64,000 nt of DNA from Gordionus sp. m RMFG-2023 (taxonomy: Eukaryota > Nematomorpha > Gordioida > Chordodea > Parachordodidae): assembly GCF_954871325.1 (NCBI RefSeq), contig NC_088775.1, forward strand, positions 92,336,334 to 92,400,333, in the 5' to 3' direction. Made by a program: the position numbers and the translations under genes. Shown piece by piece: positions 24,660-50,091 of the stretch. The stretch's first letter is position 1. Every line of letters begins with the position of its first letter. Under the pieces are notes generated by a model. It made no database searches. It saw nothing but the letters and a program-made list of their open reading frames with translations, and was not told the origin of the DNA.

Positions 24660-25945
24660 ATAATTGTTTAATTTATTCTACTGACAGCCTCGGACTTGCA
24701 ATTAATCAAATCAAAACTGAGTACTGCGATATTAATACAATACCCCAAAACGTTTTTGGGTTTAAGCAGTTCCCCTTGAAAAATCTATCGCATTTGGGCT
24801 CTCCCATTGGTGATGAGTCAGTGAATTCTTTTTTTAGCGATATGGACGATATCTTTGAAAATTTAAAACCCATTCTTCCTTGTCTTTCAACTCACAAGGC
24901 CTTTTTTAATTCGAAATTTCTTCAACATCCCTAAAATCCTTAATGCCCTACGATCGAGCCGATTATTTTTAGATAGGGAACATTTAGTGAGATTCGAAAC
25001 CAAAATAAAAGTCATCTTTAGCGACTGCTTATATATCTTGGCATCAAGCCACACTTCTTTCCAAACATAGCGGCCTTGGTATAAGATCCCCATTGTCGAT
25101 CTCAATATGTGCATTCGTTGCTAGTCACCTTCAGGCACATATATTAATTGACCAACATCTGTCGGTTCACGATCCTTTTTTGAATACAGCTATAAGCCCT
25201 ATTTCAGATCTCTGTAAAGCAGAAGGATTGGAATTAACCACTTGTGAAAAACTCCGTTTAATACCTTATTTCGAGTATCTCACCATTGGCTAGATCAACA
25301 TTTATTGAACTTATCAAAGATCAAGGATATGAATTTTTAGACGATATTCCATCTACCAATCTCAAACTCGAATTGGACAACAATGAGCTCAGCTATGCTC
25401 TATGTATCAGGCTCAACATTACCTTTTCATTACCATATTAATGCAGCAAATGTCATACGGATGATAACAATATGGCGCTGCATCCTTTACATTGCAATTA
25501 TAATCCCGGTCGGCAAACTCGACACTTGAAATGCAATCAAATCATATCTCTTGCACTTAGGTCAGCTGGTTTTCCTACCACAATGGAGTCTTCATTTTCC
25601 GATAGTAGGCGTCCTGATGGGGTCACAAGTATCCCATGGTCTCAAGAAAAGTTTCTAACATGGGATTTCTCTTGTCTGGACACTAATTCCCCCTCTAATT
25701 TTAACAAGGACGCTCTGAACAGAGCTCAAAATTGTAAAATCGGAATACAGCGCTGATTCCTCAAATTAAATATTCATACCCATCATTTGCTTAAGCCTAA
25801 CTACATATGGTGATTTGGCTAAAAACATTTTTAAAGACCTTGGCCGCCTAATCAGAAAAAATTATGGGGGGCCTCGCGAAGTTTTTCACTTAAGGCAGAG
25901 GATCGCAATAGCCATTCTTAAGGCTAATTAGGTTTGTTTATTAAT
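24660..25945 (+). mobile_element. Degenerate LINE 3' half (reverse transcriptase C-terminus plus restriction-like endonuclease)
   Basis: In several frames this reads GLAINQIKTEYC and HLGSPIGDES (end of the reverse transcriptase palm/thumb), HKAFFNSK, LDNNELSYALCIRLN, then a CCHC knuckle CSKCH...HPLHC (about 25443-25497), RRPDGVTSIPW (about 25603-25640), FLTWDFSCLDT (about 25661-25690), FKDLGRLIRKNYG and FHLRQRIAIAILKAN (about 25885-25930). This order is that of a widespread metazoan LINE-type family. The RPDG...WD pair after a CCHC knuckle resembles the PD-(D/E)XK endonuclease of R2-group elements (inference). Stops and shifts make it dead. It ends about 300 bp upstream of the Rif1 start codon. 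Confidence 0.8.
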
Positions 25946-26253
25946 TCGATCTCTCCTGATGATTAGGTGAAGGAGGTTTTGAATAATTTTGCTGCTTTCG
26001 CTTTAATTTATTTTGTATTTTACATTATTTTATGATTTATGCCTCAATATTGTCCTTTTGTTATTATGATTTTTTTCTTTCATAATCATTTACTAATATT
26101 TCTATAACATAGCTTATTAATATAAATACCCAAGATAATAAAAAATAAATAAAAAAATATAATATTCTTTATACTGCCAGTCATTCCCTGGAGAAATATC
26201 TGCTCTAAAAACGCGCGATTTTGATATTTAAAAATTTTTAGAAATTTTATGTT
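25946..26253 (+). promoter_or_regulatory. Likely 5' flank and promoter region of the Rif1 gene
   Basis: These 308 bases separate the dead LINE from the first Rif1 ATG. The stretch is AT-rich, with a locally GC-bearing AAACGCGCGATTTTG about 40 bases before the ATG. No clear TATA box at a sensible distance is seen. A non-coding first exon further upstream cannot be excluded. Confidence 0.35.
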
Positions 26254-40879
<14,626 letters not shown>

Positions 40880-40904
40880 AAAAAAACATATTTCAAGATT
40901 CTCC

Positions 40905-41130
40905 CCTATAATGTTAATCAGGCTCAGAGTAGCCATCTTGATTAAAAACCCTACCTGAAGCCTCATCATGGTTCCCTGTGATCTGGGTCTAGAACAGGAT
41001 CACCGTCTCATCGACGGGGCTGTAAAAACCACTTATAGGGTTCGATGTCAGGAAGGGCATCCCACTGTAAAAATACCTTGCTACTAAATTTCCTAAGGAT
41101 TACGACACTATGTATGTTTGCAGAGACACT
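40905..41130 (+). mobile_element. RTE-like LINE 3' tail or derived SINE fragment
   Basis: This stretch of balanced composition starts about 25 bases after the Rif1 stop. It includes GTCAGGAAGGGCATCCCACT + GTAAAAATACCTTGC, a motif I know from the 3' ends of RTE-type LINEs and their SINEs (GGAAGGGCATCC...GTAAAA). It probably lies within the Rif1 3' UTR or just after it. No open frame remains. Confidence 0.45.
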
Positions 41131-41186
41131 ACATGACTAAGACTCTAAGAATGCTTATAAACCTTTGGCTTCACGATTTAAAGCTC

Positions 41187-41338
41187 CAGAGTTGTTAAAG
41201 GATCTAGATACAAGTATCTAGATATAAAAATGTGGTATCTGTAACTAGATAGATTTTTGATTAAAATGTATCTAGATATTCTTTTAGACGATGTATCTGT
41301 ATCTAGATCCATTTAAAAAGTATCTTTTAACAACTCTG
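41187..41338. mobile_element. MITE family A copy 3
   Basis: This 152-bp element has CAGAGTTGTTAAAGGATCTA and GTATCTTTTAACAACTCTG ends. The flanks TAAAGCTC and GAAAGCTC are an 8-bp target duplication with one mismatch. It is shorter than the other copies because it has lost some TCTAGATA modules. Confidence 0.88.
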
Positions 41339-42189
41339 GAAAGCTCTAATCGCTCTTTTATTTATTAAAAAAAATTACATATAGTTTGGAGCAAAAAAAA
41401 TTAAAAACTTTGACATCTTTCATGATATCAACTCACTCCATTTTAAGGATTTATGAGCCAATATTTAAATTTAGGAGTGTGAGGCAGATATTTGTTAAAG
41501 AATAAAGAACGTAAAGTGGAATGTCTTGAGTTACTATTGTTACGTTACTGTATCGATAACATATTATTTATCCGTGGGGTAAACTTTTTAGCGATTTTCC
41601 GGTCCAGAAATGAATTTCTAAAGGTTCTAATTAAATTAATAATTCATTCTTCTAGTTTATAAAATTTGTCGAAATATATCCAATAAGTATCTTTAAAAGT
41701 AACCGTAAAAATGTGTTTATTAAATTTTACTCGATAAATTTTACTTTATACACTGATTTGTAAATATCGATTTTTGAATTATTTTTTTAAAAAAAATCAA
41801 AATCTATTCAACTTACCAAAATATTTATTAAAATTAAATTAATCTACACAAATTATATCCGGTTTTTACCTCGAATCGAATACTCATGTTATTTTTTGTA
41901 TACTTTTAAACGGTATTAATTGAGGTGACGTGTGTCAATTAATGAAACGTCATTCATCCTTTGTCTAAATTTTCTTCTTTTTTTTGTTGACTACTCTACG
42001 CACCCCCCCCCACTTCCGGTTTTAAACATGCAATACTACTATTTCCTATTTAATTTTTTTTTTTAAAAATATAAAATGAAATAAAATCTTTTCCCTCAAA
42101 GAAAAGGGGTAAAGAAGATGAAATACCAAAATTTTAAGTTTTGGAACCCCGCATATAACTCACAAACCACCCAAAACAAATCTTGATAA
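41339..42189. other. AT-rich DNA downstream of Rif1
   Basis: No gene is seen. An AATAAA at about 41503 could end a long Rif1 3' UTR, which would then include the RTE-like tail and the MITE. This is unproven. Confidence 0.4.
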
Positions 42190-42480
42190 GATTTTCTAGG
42201 AATTAGAGGTCTGCAATCGGGCAGGTTTTTCTCCCACCCGACCCTAATTTGAATGGTTATAGTCGGCGTTTTTTCAACATTGGCCGCGTGGCCAGCGGAT
42301 TGAAGGCGTTGGCGGGTAAATTTTTTGACAATTTTTCGGGCGAAATGAGCAGAACAAGACGTCAATTTATTTTAAAAAATATAATCGTTTATAAATAAAG
42401 AGCCAATACCGGCCATTAAAATTAATTTTTAAACATTTAATTTGGCGGGCTGGCGGGTAAATTTTTTTAAAACAAATTAT
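42190..42480. mobile_element. GC-rich-core repeat related to family C
   Basis: The left part is AGAGGTCTGCAATCGGGCAG followed by CCCACCCGACCC. The right part is GGCGGGCTGGCGGGTAAATT. The layout (AGAGGT start, GGGC/GCCC inverted blocks) fits the family C pattern, but no clean target duplication is seen. The minus-strand open stretch over it is not a gene. Confidence 0.4.
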
Positions 42481-42645
42481 AAGTTAGCCAAGTGGGCTTG
42501 TTTTTTTGGATAGGAAATCAGAATTCGGAATCGTGGAAACTATTTGGGTTTTTTTAAAATTTTTATTTTCTTCCAAAAGAATCCATTTAAATTTAAAATA
42601 TTTTTTAAAATGGGAATCGGAATAAAAAAAAGTCGCCAAAAAAAA

Positions 42646-42915
42646 CAATGACATATAATAATACCTAGACTTACGATTCATTCATTCGTTTAAAATGCAT
42701 TTTTTAAGCGTCGGTTGAATGCGAATCAGCTGGATCCGCCATTTTGTTAACCCATATGGTAAATTAATTGATAACTTGCTTTCCTTGTTATCTCGTTGAT
42801 CCGGTAAATCATCTTCCAATAAAGTTTGCATCGGATTGGTTGGAATAAATTAGGCTCTCGTTTGAAAATTTTTAATAATGATTTAGCTTAACCAAGATGG
42901 CGTCTCCAGCTGATT
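42646..42915. mobile_element. Palindromic element family D copy 2 (3' truncated)
   Basis: It begins CAATGACATATAATAATACC + TAGACTTACG and carries the internal pair AATCAGCTGGATCCGCCATT and AAGATGGCGTCTCCAGCTGA. It ends in a T-run without the right terminal repeat. Confidence 0.65.
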
Positions 42916-43066
42916 TTTTTTTTTTTTTTAGAAACTTTGAATCATTTTTTAAAGCGCCTTTTTTTTTAAAAGATCGGCTTTTCGCGGAAAAAAAAATATA
43001 TTCTATCAATGTTAGGAATACATACCTATCTTACGAATTTTAGGCAATTCTAATGTTAACCTTTGA

Positions 43067-43240
43067 GTCCCTGCAGAGGTACCATTTGTACAAATTTTTC
43101 GGCCCAACCCGGGTTTTTATTTTTTATGAATAATAATGACGATTTCAAATATTCGGTTTCAAAATATCCGGCCCGGCCCGAATATTTTTTAAAAAGTTAC
43201 AGGCCCGGCCCAGCCAGTGTTACCCAGAGCTCTCTGACCA
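43067..43240. mobile_element. GC-rich-core MITE, family C copy
   Basis: The left end is CCTGCAGAGGTACCATTTGT. The core has CGGCCCAACCCGGG, CCGGCCCGGCCCG and AGGCCCGGCCCAGCC. The right end is CCCAGAGCTCTCTG. A relative at 35494 starts CCTGCAGAGGTACAG, and the copy at 20359 shares TGTACCATTTGTA. Confidence 0.55.
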
Positions 43241-43934
43241 TATAAAAAATATATGGTAAAATCTAATATTAATTGTCCGTTAAATTCTTAAGGTAGGTTA
43301 TTCCCGAACATGATGGAATATATTTCCGGTAAAAATCAGATTTTTTAAAAAAAATTCGGCATCCGACCCGAATCTTAACACGGTTTATAAAATTTCCAAA
43401 ACCCGTAACCGAACCCGGGAATTTCTTTGAACTCGTATTCATACGGCTTCAGTGTATATTGTTTAAAAATCAATTTACTTCTTTATTTTCATAATATAAT
43501 AAACCCAATTCAAAATTTTTAAGAATAAAATTTTTTTTTGTATATATTTTTATATTCAGATTCCAGGAAAAGAAATGCCAACGAAAGAACAGGGAAGATA
43601 CGATGTGAAAAAATTTTTTATTATATTTTTATATATTTTATTTTATATATTAATTATACCTTAAAAACTTATTCTAACATTATAATATTTATTTTATTTT
43701 AATTATTTTTAATTAATTATAATATTTATTTTAATTATTATTAATTAATTAAAATATATTGATCGGGTATTGAAAATACTCAAATATTTATTTTAAAAAA
43801 AAATTATTTCAAATTGTTAAAATAAACGTAATTTATAAATTTTTAAATTCTTTTTTCAATCACTGAAAATTCTTTTATTATCTTTTTAAAAAAAAACTTA
43901 TTCAACCAAAAAATAAAATATAATTTGGAATAAC

Positions 43935-44105
43935 CAGAGTTGTTAAATGATACTTTTAAAATGGTTCTAGATACAGATATATATCGTCTAAAATAATATC
44001 TAGATACCGATATTTTAATCAAAAATCTATCTAGACACAGATACCACATTTTTATATCTAGATACAGGATATAGATACTTGTATTTAGATCCTTTAACAA
44101 CTCTG
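43935..44105. mobile_element. MITE family A copy 4 (inverse orientation)
   Basis: This 171-bp element starts CAGAGTTGTTAAATGATACT and ends GATCCTTTAACAACTCTG. It is the inverse of the other three. The flanks GGAATAAC and GGAATATA agree at the first six bases of the expected 8-bp duplication. Confidence 0.82.
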
Positions 44106-44401
44106 GGAATATACATTCCAAAAAACTACTGAAGAATGCTATATTATGATAAGGTATTATCAAATCTAGCATGTTATTGGAGTGCTATAAACCCCACACT
44201 TGGGGTATTGAAGGGGTTAAAAGGCTTGAACCAGATTTCTATTTTCCAATTGCATTTATCTCGATTTTTTAAGTATTTGTTTTGTTTGTTTTTTTTAGGG
44301 GGAAAATACTTTACGTTACGCTCGTATTGAAAGTGGGCCCAAAATTATTGAGTTAACAAAAACTATTTAAAATGATATGCTTTTCCATGTTAATATAAAT
44401 A

Positions 44402-44490
44402 TAAATAATTTATATAAATTTAAATAAATTTTGATATAAATTTAAATAAGTTTTGATATAAATTTAATCAACAAATTTAAATTATTTATT
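44402..44490. repeat. AT-rich tandem repeat TTTTGATATAAATTTAAATAA
   Basis: A unit of about 26 bases reading ATAAATTTAAATAA(A/G)TTTTGAT recurs about three times with small changes. Confidence 0.7.
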
Positions 44491-46110
44491 AAGAAATTTT
44501 TTTTTAAAAGAAAGTTTTAAGTTAATCTTTTCTATAAAAAATTAAAAGACGCCCTCTCGCGGATAAATAATATATTTTTTACCGTAATTACATTTAAAAA
44601 AAGTGACCCCTTGAAGTTGTACGACATTTTGCCTTCTAAATTTTTTTTGCTATTCGGACATGTTCCTTCTTTTCCACCTTTAAGCAGTTGATTCCAACTG
44701 TGAGGGTTGTTCATGGGAAAAATAATTAAAGTCTTAATTAAGACTGGAAAAATTTTACAAAGAAAATACCCTCACACCAAAGTTTTAAGGCATAGGAATG
44801 AAATAATTAGTAAAATTGCACTTATATTGACATATCTATAATGCAGTATGAATTTCGAATGTGATTTACTTTAACGCTAACCTCTGTGAAAAATTAACTT
44901 GGGTTGGGAATAGCAAGTAAGATTCTGGTATAAATTATATAAATCAGGGAATCCAGCTTAGCAGACTCCCAAGAATGCTAAATATTTTTTCCTTCTTATA
45001 TCAGTAATTATCGTTATAATACTTTGCACAATCTTTGGCCTTCTTTTTCTCCTTCCTTTCTTCAAAGTTATATCGATTTCTCTGAATCATCCTGCTCAAT
45101 AACCTCATCCAAACTATTATCATCAAAAAAAAATAGGAGTGGATATGGGTTTAATCATACTCTATAAATTAACAAGATACCTATTCATCGTCATTAAGTA
45201 ATATCTGCTGTAATATTCGAGGTTGTATTTACAATTTGCTAATATCTTTAATATCATGATTTTAAACAATATCCACTGAAGCCGTATGAATACGAGTTCA
45301 AAGAAATTCCCGAGTTCTGTTCCAAGTTTTGGAAATTTTTTTTAAACCGTGTTAAGATTCGGTTCGGATACCGAATTTTTTTATTAAAAAACCCGTGTTT
45401 TCTTTTCCCTGTTTGGGCCCGGTTCGAATCCCGGTATTTATATACTATGGTAAAAGTTTATTTTTAAAAATATATTTATTTCAAGATATCCTCCTTTGTT
45501 TTTACAAGTAAAAAGCCGCCGCCATATTTTTTAGGCGCATATATTGCCTTCATTTCATATCTTGGAATGGCCTTGTTCGTTCTTCTTTTATGAATGTCGA
45601 CAAATATGGCAGATTTATAAAATGACAATATATGTATAAATACCATGTTAATTACTTTATTTATTATGAAAAAAATTATTTTAAATATTTACTAATATTA
45701 TTTAATATATTATATATTTAATAATTAGATATTTGTATTCATTATTTTTTTTAGTGGAGTAATACATTACGGGAACATTTATTTATATTTTTAAATCGCT
45801 ATTCAGGGTTTGGCTGGCTTCGTATCGAATTCAAAAAAAAAAAGAAGTTTTTATTTTTAAGATATTGTATACATTTTGATTTAATCAAAAGCTTTTAAAA
45901 CGGGATGCTTTCCTGGTGGAAAGTGTTTGTCATATTTTAACAATTATTAATATATTTATTATATGAATGCACAAGGAATATAGGGATCCATATTTTTCAG
46001 AGTTATATATATATAGTGAAATTTGAAATGAAATTTAAATATAGTTCTTAGTTGCTCTTTTACTATTATTTCTAGATATTATGCTACAGTGATAGTGACA
46101 AGTCAGTTAA

Positions 46111-47040
46111 GTTTCTAAGGCAAGAAGATATTCGATTTAGCGATAAAAAGGGGCAACACGATAAAAATTCTTTGGAAGGAGAACTTTTACTAATTTTCGT
46201 AAGAATTCTTCTAGAAATTTAAAAAAAAAAAATTGATCACATTTACCAGAAGATCAAACTCTGAGGCTATCATTTGCGCAATGACATATAATAATGCCTA
46301 GAAGTGTACATCAATGAAAAACAGCTGGGACGCCATATTGGTAACCCGTAATCATTATATAAAAAAAATTTAACTAGAAGCCAATTTATTTCCTATGACT
46401 GACGTGAACATTTTTATAACAGTCAAGTTTCTAAGGCAAGAAGATATTCGATTTAGCAATAAAAAGGGACAACACGATAAAACTTCTTTAGAAGGAGAAC
46501 TTTTACTAATTTTCGTAAGAATTCTTGGAAATTAAAAAAAAAAAAATTGATCACATTTACCAGAAGATCAAACTCTGAGGCTATCATTTGCGCAATGACA
46601 TATAATAATGCCTAGAAGTGTACATCAATGAAAAACAGCTGGGACGCCATATTGGTAACCCGTAATCATTATATAAAAAAAATTTAACTAGAAGCCAATT
46701 TATTTCCTATGACTGACGTGAACATTTTTATAACAGTCAAGTTTCTAAGGCAAGAAGATATTCGATTTAGCAATAAAAAGGGACAACACGATAAAACTTC
46801 TTTAGAAGGAGAAATTTTACTAATTTTCGTAAGAATTCTTCGAAATTTAAAAAAAAAAAATTGATCACATTTACCAGAAGATCAAACTCTGAGGCTATCA
46901 TTTGCGCAATGACATATAATAATGCCTAGAAGTGTACATCAATGAAAAACAGCTGGGACGCCATATTGGTAACCCATAATCATTATATAAAAAAAATTTA
47001 ACTAGAAGCCAATTTATTTCCTATGACTGACGTGAACTTT
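46111..47040. repeat. Three tandem copies of a 315-bp unit
   Basis: The units start at GTTTCTAAGGCAAGAAGATA at 46111, 46427 and 46741 (periods 316 and 314) and are nearly identical; the differences are mainly in an A-run and a few single bases. Each unit contains flanking DNA plus the left half of a family D palindromic element, so the amplification came after that insertion. The third unit runs on into the element's right half. Confidence 0.93.
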
Positions 47041-47239
47041 TTTTAAAGAATTAATATGATCATCGAGAATGATAAGGAAACGAGTTATCAATTTAAATAG
47101 TAGTTATTTTTAAAACACGAGAATAATTACCATACGGGTTATAAAATGGCGGTTCCAGCTGATTCGCATTCAACGACGATTTCAAAATGCCATGTTATGA
47201 ATGCCGTTGTCAGTCAAGGTATTATTTGTATGTCATTGC
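46279..47239. mobile_element. Palindromic element family D copy 3, with its left half amplified
   Basis: The left terminal repeat CAATGACATATAATAATGCC occurs three times because of the tandem units. The single right end reads CAGTCAAGGTATTATTTGTA + TGTCATTG. Internal inverted modules are AACAGCTGGGACGCCATATT + GGTAACCC and the inverse GGGTTATAAAATGGCGGTTC + CAGCTG. Confidence 0.78.
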
Positions 47240-47287
47240 ATTTACGATATCAATATTAATCTTAAAGTAACTGACCTATCAGATGAT

Positions 47288-48020
47288 TAGTGAAGGTCAA
47301 CGATCTGGTCCTATCGGTCTTAGACCGGGACTGGACCGATTGTCGGACCGGTCTTTTTAATTTTTACAGTCCAGACCGGTCATTTATTATTATTTAAGTT
47401 TGCTTTAATATTCAATTAATATAATTTTTGTATATTTTATTTATGATATTTTTCTAGATGAGTTATTTTAGATTTTGTTAATTTTTATTTTACAATATGA
47501 AAACAATAAGTTTGTTTAAGAAACATATTACTTATAGTCCCAATAAAAAACATGTGTATGTGTTCACTGCCCTACCAAATTTAATGTATCGTCAGCAACA
47601 AGTAACAAAATAATTGTTTATAATTTTTTAAGCAATAAATTAATCAAAATAAGCTGTATTATTATTAAAATATTTTGGTTATTATTTATATAGTTCTATT
47701 TTTTTTAAGAAACTGTCTGAATAATTCAATGTCAAAATAACATAACATTATTCTTAATAAAATAATTAGGTACCTTTAGAAGACATATGATAAAACATAA
47801 GATATATACTTCTAATGATGAAAATGAAAATATCTCAAAAACATAATCTACTCTTAATTTTAAAATGACCTCCACAAGCATAAAATCACTTTTCTAATTG
47901 ATAAATTTTATTGTTTATATAATACTCTTATATTTAATAAAATGATAAAACAAATTAAATTAGGTTAAAAAAAATATGTTTTTTAAACAAGTAAAAAGAC
48001 CGGACCGTGGACCTTCACTA
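47288..48020. mobile_element. Non-autonomous hAT-like element, 733 bp
   Basis: The ends are TAGTGAAGGTCAACGATCTG + GTCC and GGACCGTGGACCTTCACTA, inverted repeats of about 20 bases with few mismatches. The flanks CAGATGAT and CAGGTGAT are an 8-bp target duplication with one mismatch. The terminal regions are rich in GGACCGG/CCGGTC. The AT-rich interior has no transposase. The degraded element at 20680-21110 is a relative. Confidence 0.85.
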
Positions 48021-48180
48021 CAGGTGATTGTCTTTTAACCTTCTAATAACTTAAAACTACAAACGAGAAATTAATTATTATTTTTTCCTAAGTTTAATTT
48101 TATTTTTCAAACTATTTAATATTTTATTTAAAAATAATAAATAAAAAATAATTTTAAAAATTTTTATTAATTATTAGTTT

Positions 48181-48186
48181 TTTATT
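48181..48186 (-). terminator. Likely polyadenylation signal of GT31 gene B
   Basis: TTTATT on the plus strand is AATAAA on the minus strand, about 110 bases after the stop codon of the gene at 48297-49802. Confidence 0.4.
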
Positions 48187-48296
48187 CAAAAATTTTGCGA
48201 CTCGAATATAAAAATATAATGAGAAATATTGTATAAAAAAAATCCAAGGGAAAATAGAGCCTCAGCATTTGCGACAAAATAATGAAAAATAAGATG

Positions 48297-49802
48297 CTAG
48301 AAATGAGAATTGCGAAAATAAAGTTTGCGCAGGGTTTTCAAGTTTTCGTAAGAAGAGAATACGTAGGGCCTTTTCCCCCAATCATAATCGTCGTACTTGT
48401 AATAGGAATTCAATTCCTTGTAACCGACGGCTAATCTTTTGTCGGGTATAATTCCGGTCCAATAAGCGTCCTCGTTGTGGAAGGGCCGAGCGCAACACTC
48501 TACAGATGTTCGGTAAATGATACCCGCTAACCGGGGACTCATTATGTAGCCCCACCCGTAGCAAAATGGAGGGTACTTATCGGGTTCGTAATCTTCCTTA
48601 GAGACCGCGTTTTTATTTGAGGGATCGCGGGCGACCGAAAGAGCTATCGCCACGTTGCCGTAAATATTCTTTTGGAATTCCATTAAATCGTCGAACTTTA
48701 GCGTGGCAGTTCCATTTTCGGTATTTTGATTGGCATTGACATGTTTTTCTCCCCTGACGAGACCTTCATTGGTAGAATTGGCTTCGGATTCAATGATAGG
48801 AGATGTCATATCTTCCAACAGGGTCATCAAGATATCCAACCTCGCGTAGACGTCCAGATCCAATTTTAGCAATAATTGAGCCTCGTCGCAATGCGTGGAC
48901 GCCCATTTAAAAAGGGCTCCTGTCTTGTAGGACAGATTGGCGTAACTTTCCTCGAACGTAGCTTGAACAATGTCGCCATGAATCCTAGATTCGGCGTCGA
49001 TCGCTTTCTGCACTAGGCGTCTCTCCCGATCGATGTTGTTGTTCCACATTTCGAGTTCCTGGCGGCTCGTGTTAACCGAATTTCCGGGAAAATCATCTTT
49101 ACCGGGTTCGAATAATCCGAGAACAAACACGGTTTTGATTTTACAGACAACGGTTTCGTTACGAGAATCGATAAAATTTAGGTAGCTACCGGTATAAGTG
49201 GCATCGTTCGATAAACTCGACTTCAGATGAGCGGAAAACGGGGAGGCCCATATCTTCCTCGCGTTTAGCCTTATCCCGAACTCTTTGGGTCGAGTGAATA
49301 TGCCTATAATTAAGGACATTTGTTTTTTGGGGATGTCCTCTTTATTTTGGAACAAGTTATCCCGTTCCTTTTCACCCCCGCCTTCGTTTACGAATTTAAG
49401 GTACGCTTGATACGAAGAATGAGTTTCCTCATCTACCTTTTCCGGCCTTCCAACCGTATAATTAATCATATCGAAATGGGATTTACCCCGGTGATAAGAT
49501 GAAAAATCATAACTCCATCCCATGTCGGAGCAGAGCTCGCGAGGTTTATGCACGAAAAATGCTCTAGGAATATCTAGCAAATGGAATCTTTCGTGTTGCG
49601 TAGTGTTGGAGTTCTCGTCCAGGAACTCGTATCGATCACTGAGATTCGCCTTCTCCTCGATGATACTTCTCATTCTGGATAGATTAATTTTAGTGACGAG
49701 TTTCCAATCTTCAGAGAGCATGTAGTTCTGCTTCACCGTTAAATACGCCATGAACGCGATCAAGTGCACGAATAGAATCGGGAGGAATAGTTTTAGGCGC
49801 AT
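48297..49802 (-). CDS. GT31 family glycosyltransferase B, paralogue of gene A
   Basis: This is a 501-residue intronless type II membrane protein. The anchor is at about residues 4-23 (KLFLPILFVHLIAFMAYLTV). It shares with gene A the stem block FLDENSNTT...RAFFVHKPRELCSDMG + WSYDFSS (60-102), TRPKEFGIRLNARKIWASPF (170-189), FVLGLFEP, RIHGDIVQATFEESYANLSY (273-292), KLDLD (313-317), YPPFCYGWGYIMSP (410-423) and NEDAYWTGIIPD (443-454). The reaction is presumably UDP-sugar-dependent beta-1,3 transfer in the Golgi. Like gene A it has DLD instead of DDD and a variable insert after it (340-405). The pair lies 40 kb apart on the same strand, so it is a gene duplication. The GC content is visibly higher than the flanks and than gene A, which may reflect stronger expression or constraint. 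Confidence 0.9.
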   Translation of the reverse strand: MRLKLFLPILFVHLIAFMAYLTVKQNYMLSEDWKLVTKINLSRMRSIIEEKANLSDRYEFLDENSNTTQHERFHLLDIPRAFFVHKPRELCSDMGWSYDFSSYHRGKSHFDMINYTVGRPEKVDEETHSSYQAYLKFVNEGGGEKERDNLFQNKEDIPKKQMSLIIGIFTRPKEFGIRLNARKIWASPFSAHLKSSLSNDATYTGSYLNFIDSRNETVVCKIKTVFVLGLFEPGKDDFPGNSVNTSRQELEMWNNNIDRERRLVQKAIDAESRIHGDIVQATFEESYANLSYKTGALFKWASTHCDEAQLLLKLDLDVYARLDILMTLLEDMTSPIIESEANSTNEGLVRGEKHVNANQNTENGTATLKFDDLMEFQKNIYGNVAIALSVARDPSNKNAVSKEDYEPDKYPPFCYGWGYIMSPRLAGIIYRTSVECCARPFHNEDAYWTGIIPDKRLAVGYKELNSYYKYDDYDWGKRPYVFSSYENLKTLRKLYFRNSHF

Positions 49803-50091
49803 TCCTAAAGATCAAGATCAAGATTTGTTGGAACAGAAATCTTTAATTTTATTTTATTTTTTTCCGGAAATAGCTAATTACACGCCCTTCCGCTTGGAGA
49901 GATAAATGTTTAAGAATTCTTGTCACGCAAAATTTCTAAATATAAATTCATTTAAAATATTTGCTTCTTTTTTTTTCTAAATTAAAAAAAAAATTGTCAT
50001 TTCAAATCTTGTATATACAAATATCAGTAAGTGATATGCATAATGAGTTCCTTAAAATAGAAAATTTAAAAAAATGATATCTAAATATAAT
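49803..50091 (-). promoter_or_regulatory. 5' flank of GT31 gene B
   Basis: The region upstream of the minus-strand start. GGGCGTGTAATTAG on the minus strand, about 80 bases before the ATG, resembles AAGGCGTGTTAAAT just after the TATA box of gene C. This may be chance. No TATA box is clear, and the sequence runs into the assembly gap. Confidence 0.25.

Larger units (their letters stand above)
43352..45390. repeat. Inverted repeat pair of about 120-bp arms
   Basis: The left arm (43352-43471) and the reverse complement of the right arm (45259-45390) share AATTCGG-ATCCG, GAATCTTAACACGGTTTA, GGGAATTTCTTTGAACTCGT, ATTCATACGGCTTCAGTG and ATATTGTTTAAAA. The 1.8 kb between holds a family A MITE and no recognisable transposase. 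This is either a non-autonomous terminal-inverted-repeat element or two facing copies of one repeat. Confidence 0.65.

Noticed and set aside
43843-44172. 109-codon minus-strand open frame
   Set aside because: It runs through a family A MITE and AT-rich DNA; composition explains it.
45410-45440. B-box-like GGTTCGAATCCCGG
   Set aside because: No A box lies at the right distance, and it lies beside the right arm of the inverted repeat pair.
46111-47040. CRISPR-like array
   Set aside because: The units are 315 bp with no short repeat/spacer structure, and the DNA is eukaryotic.
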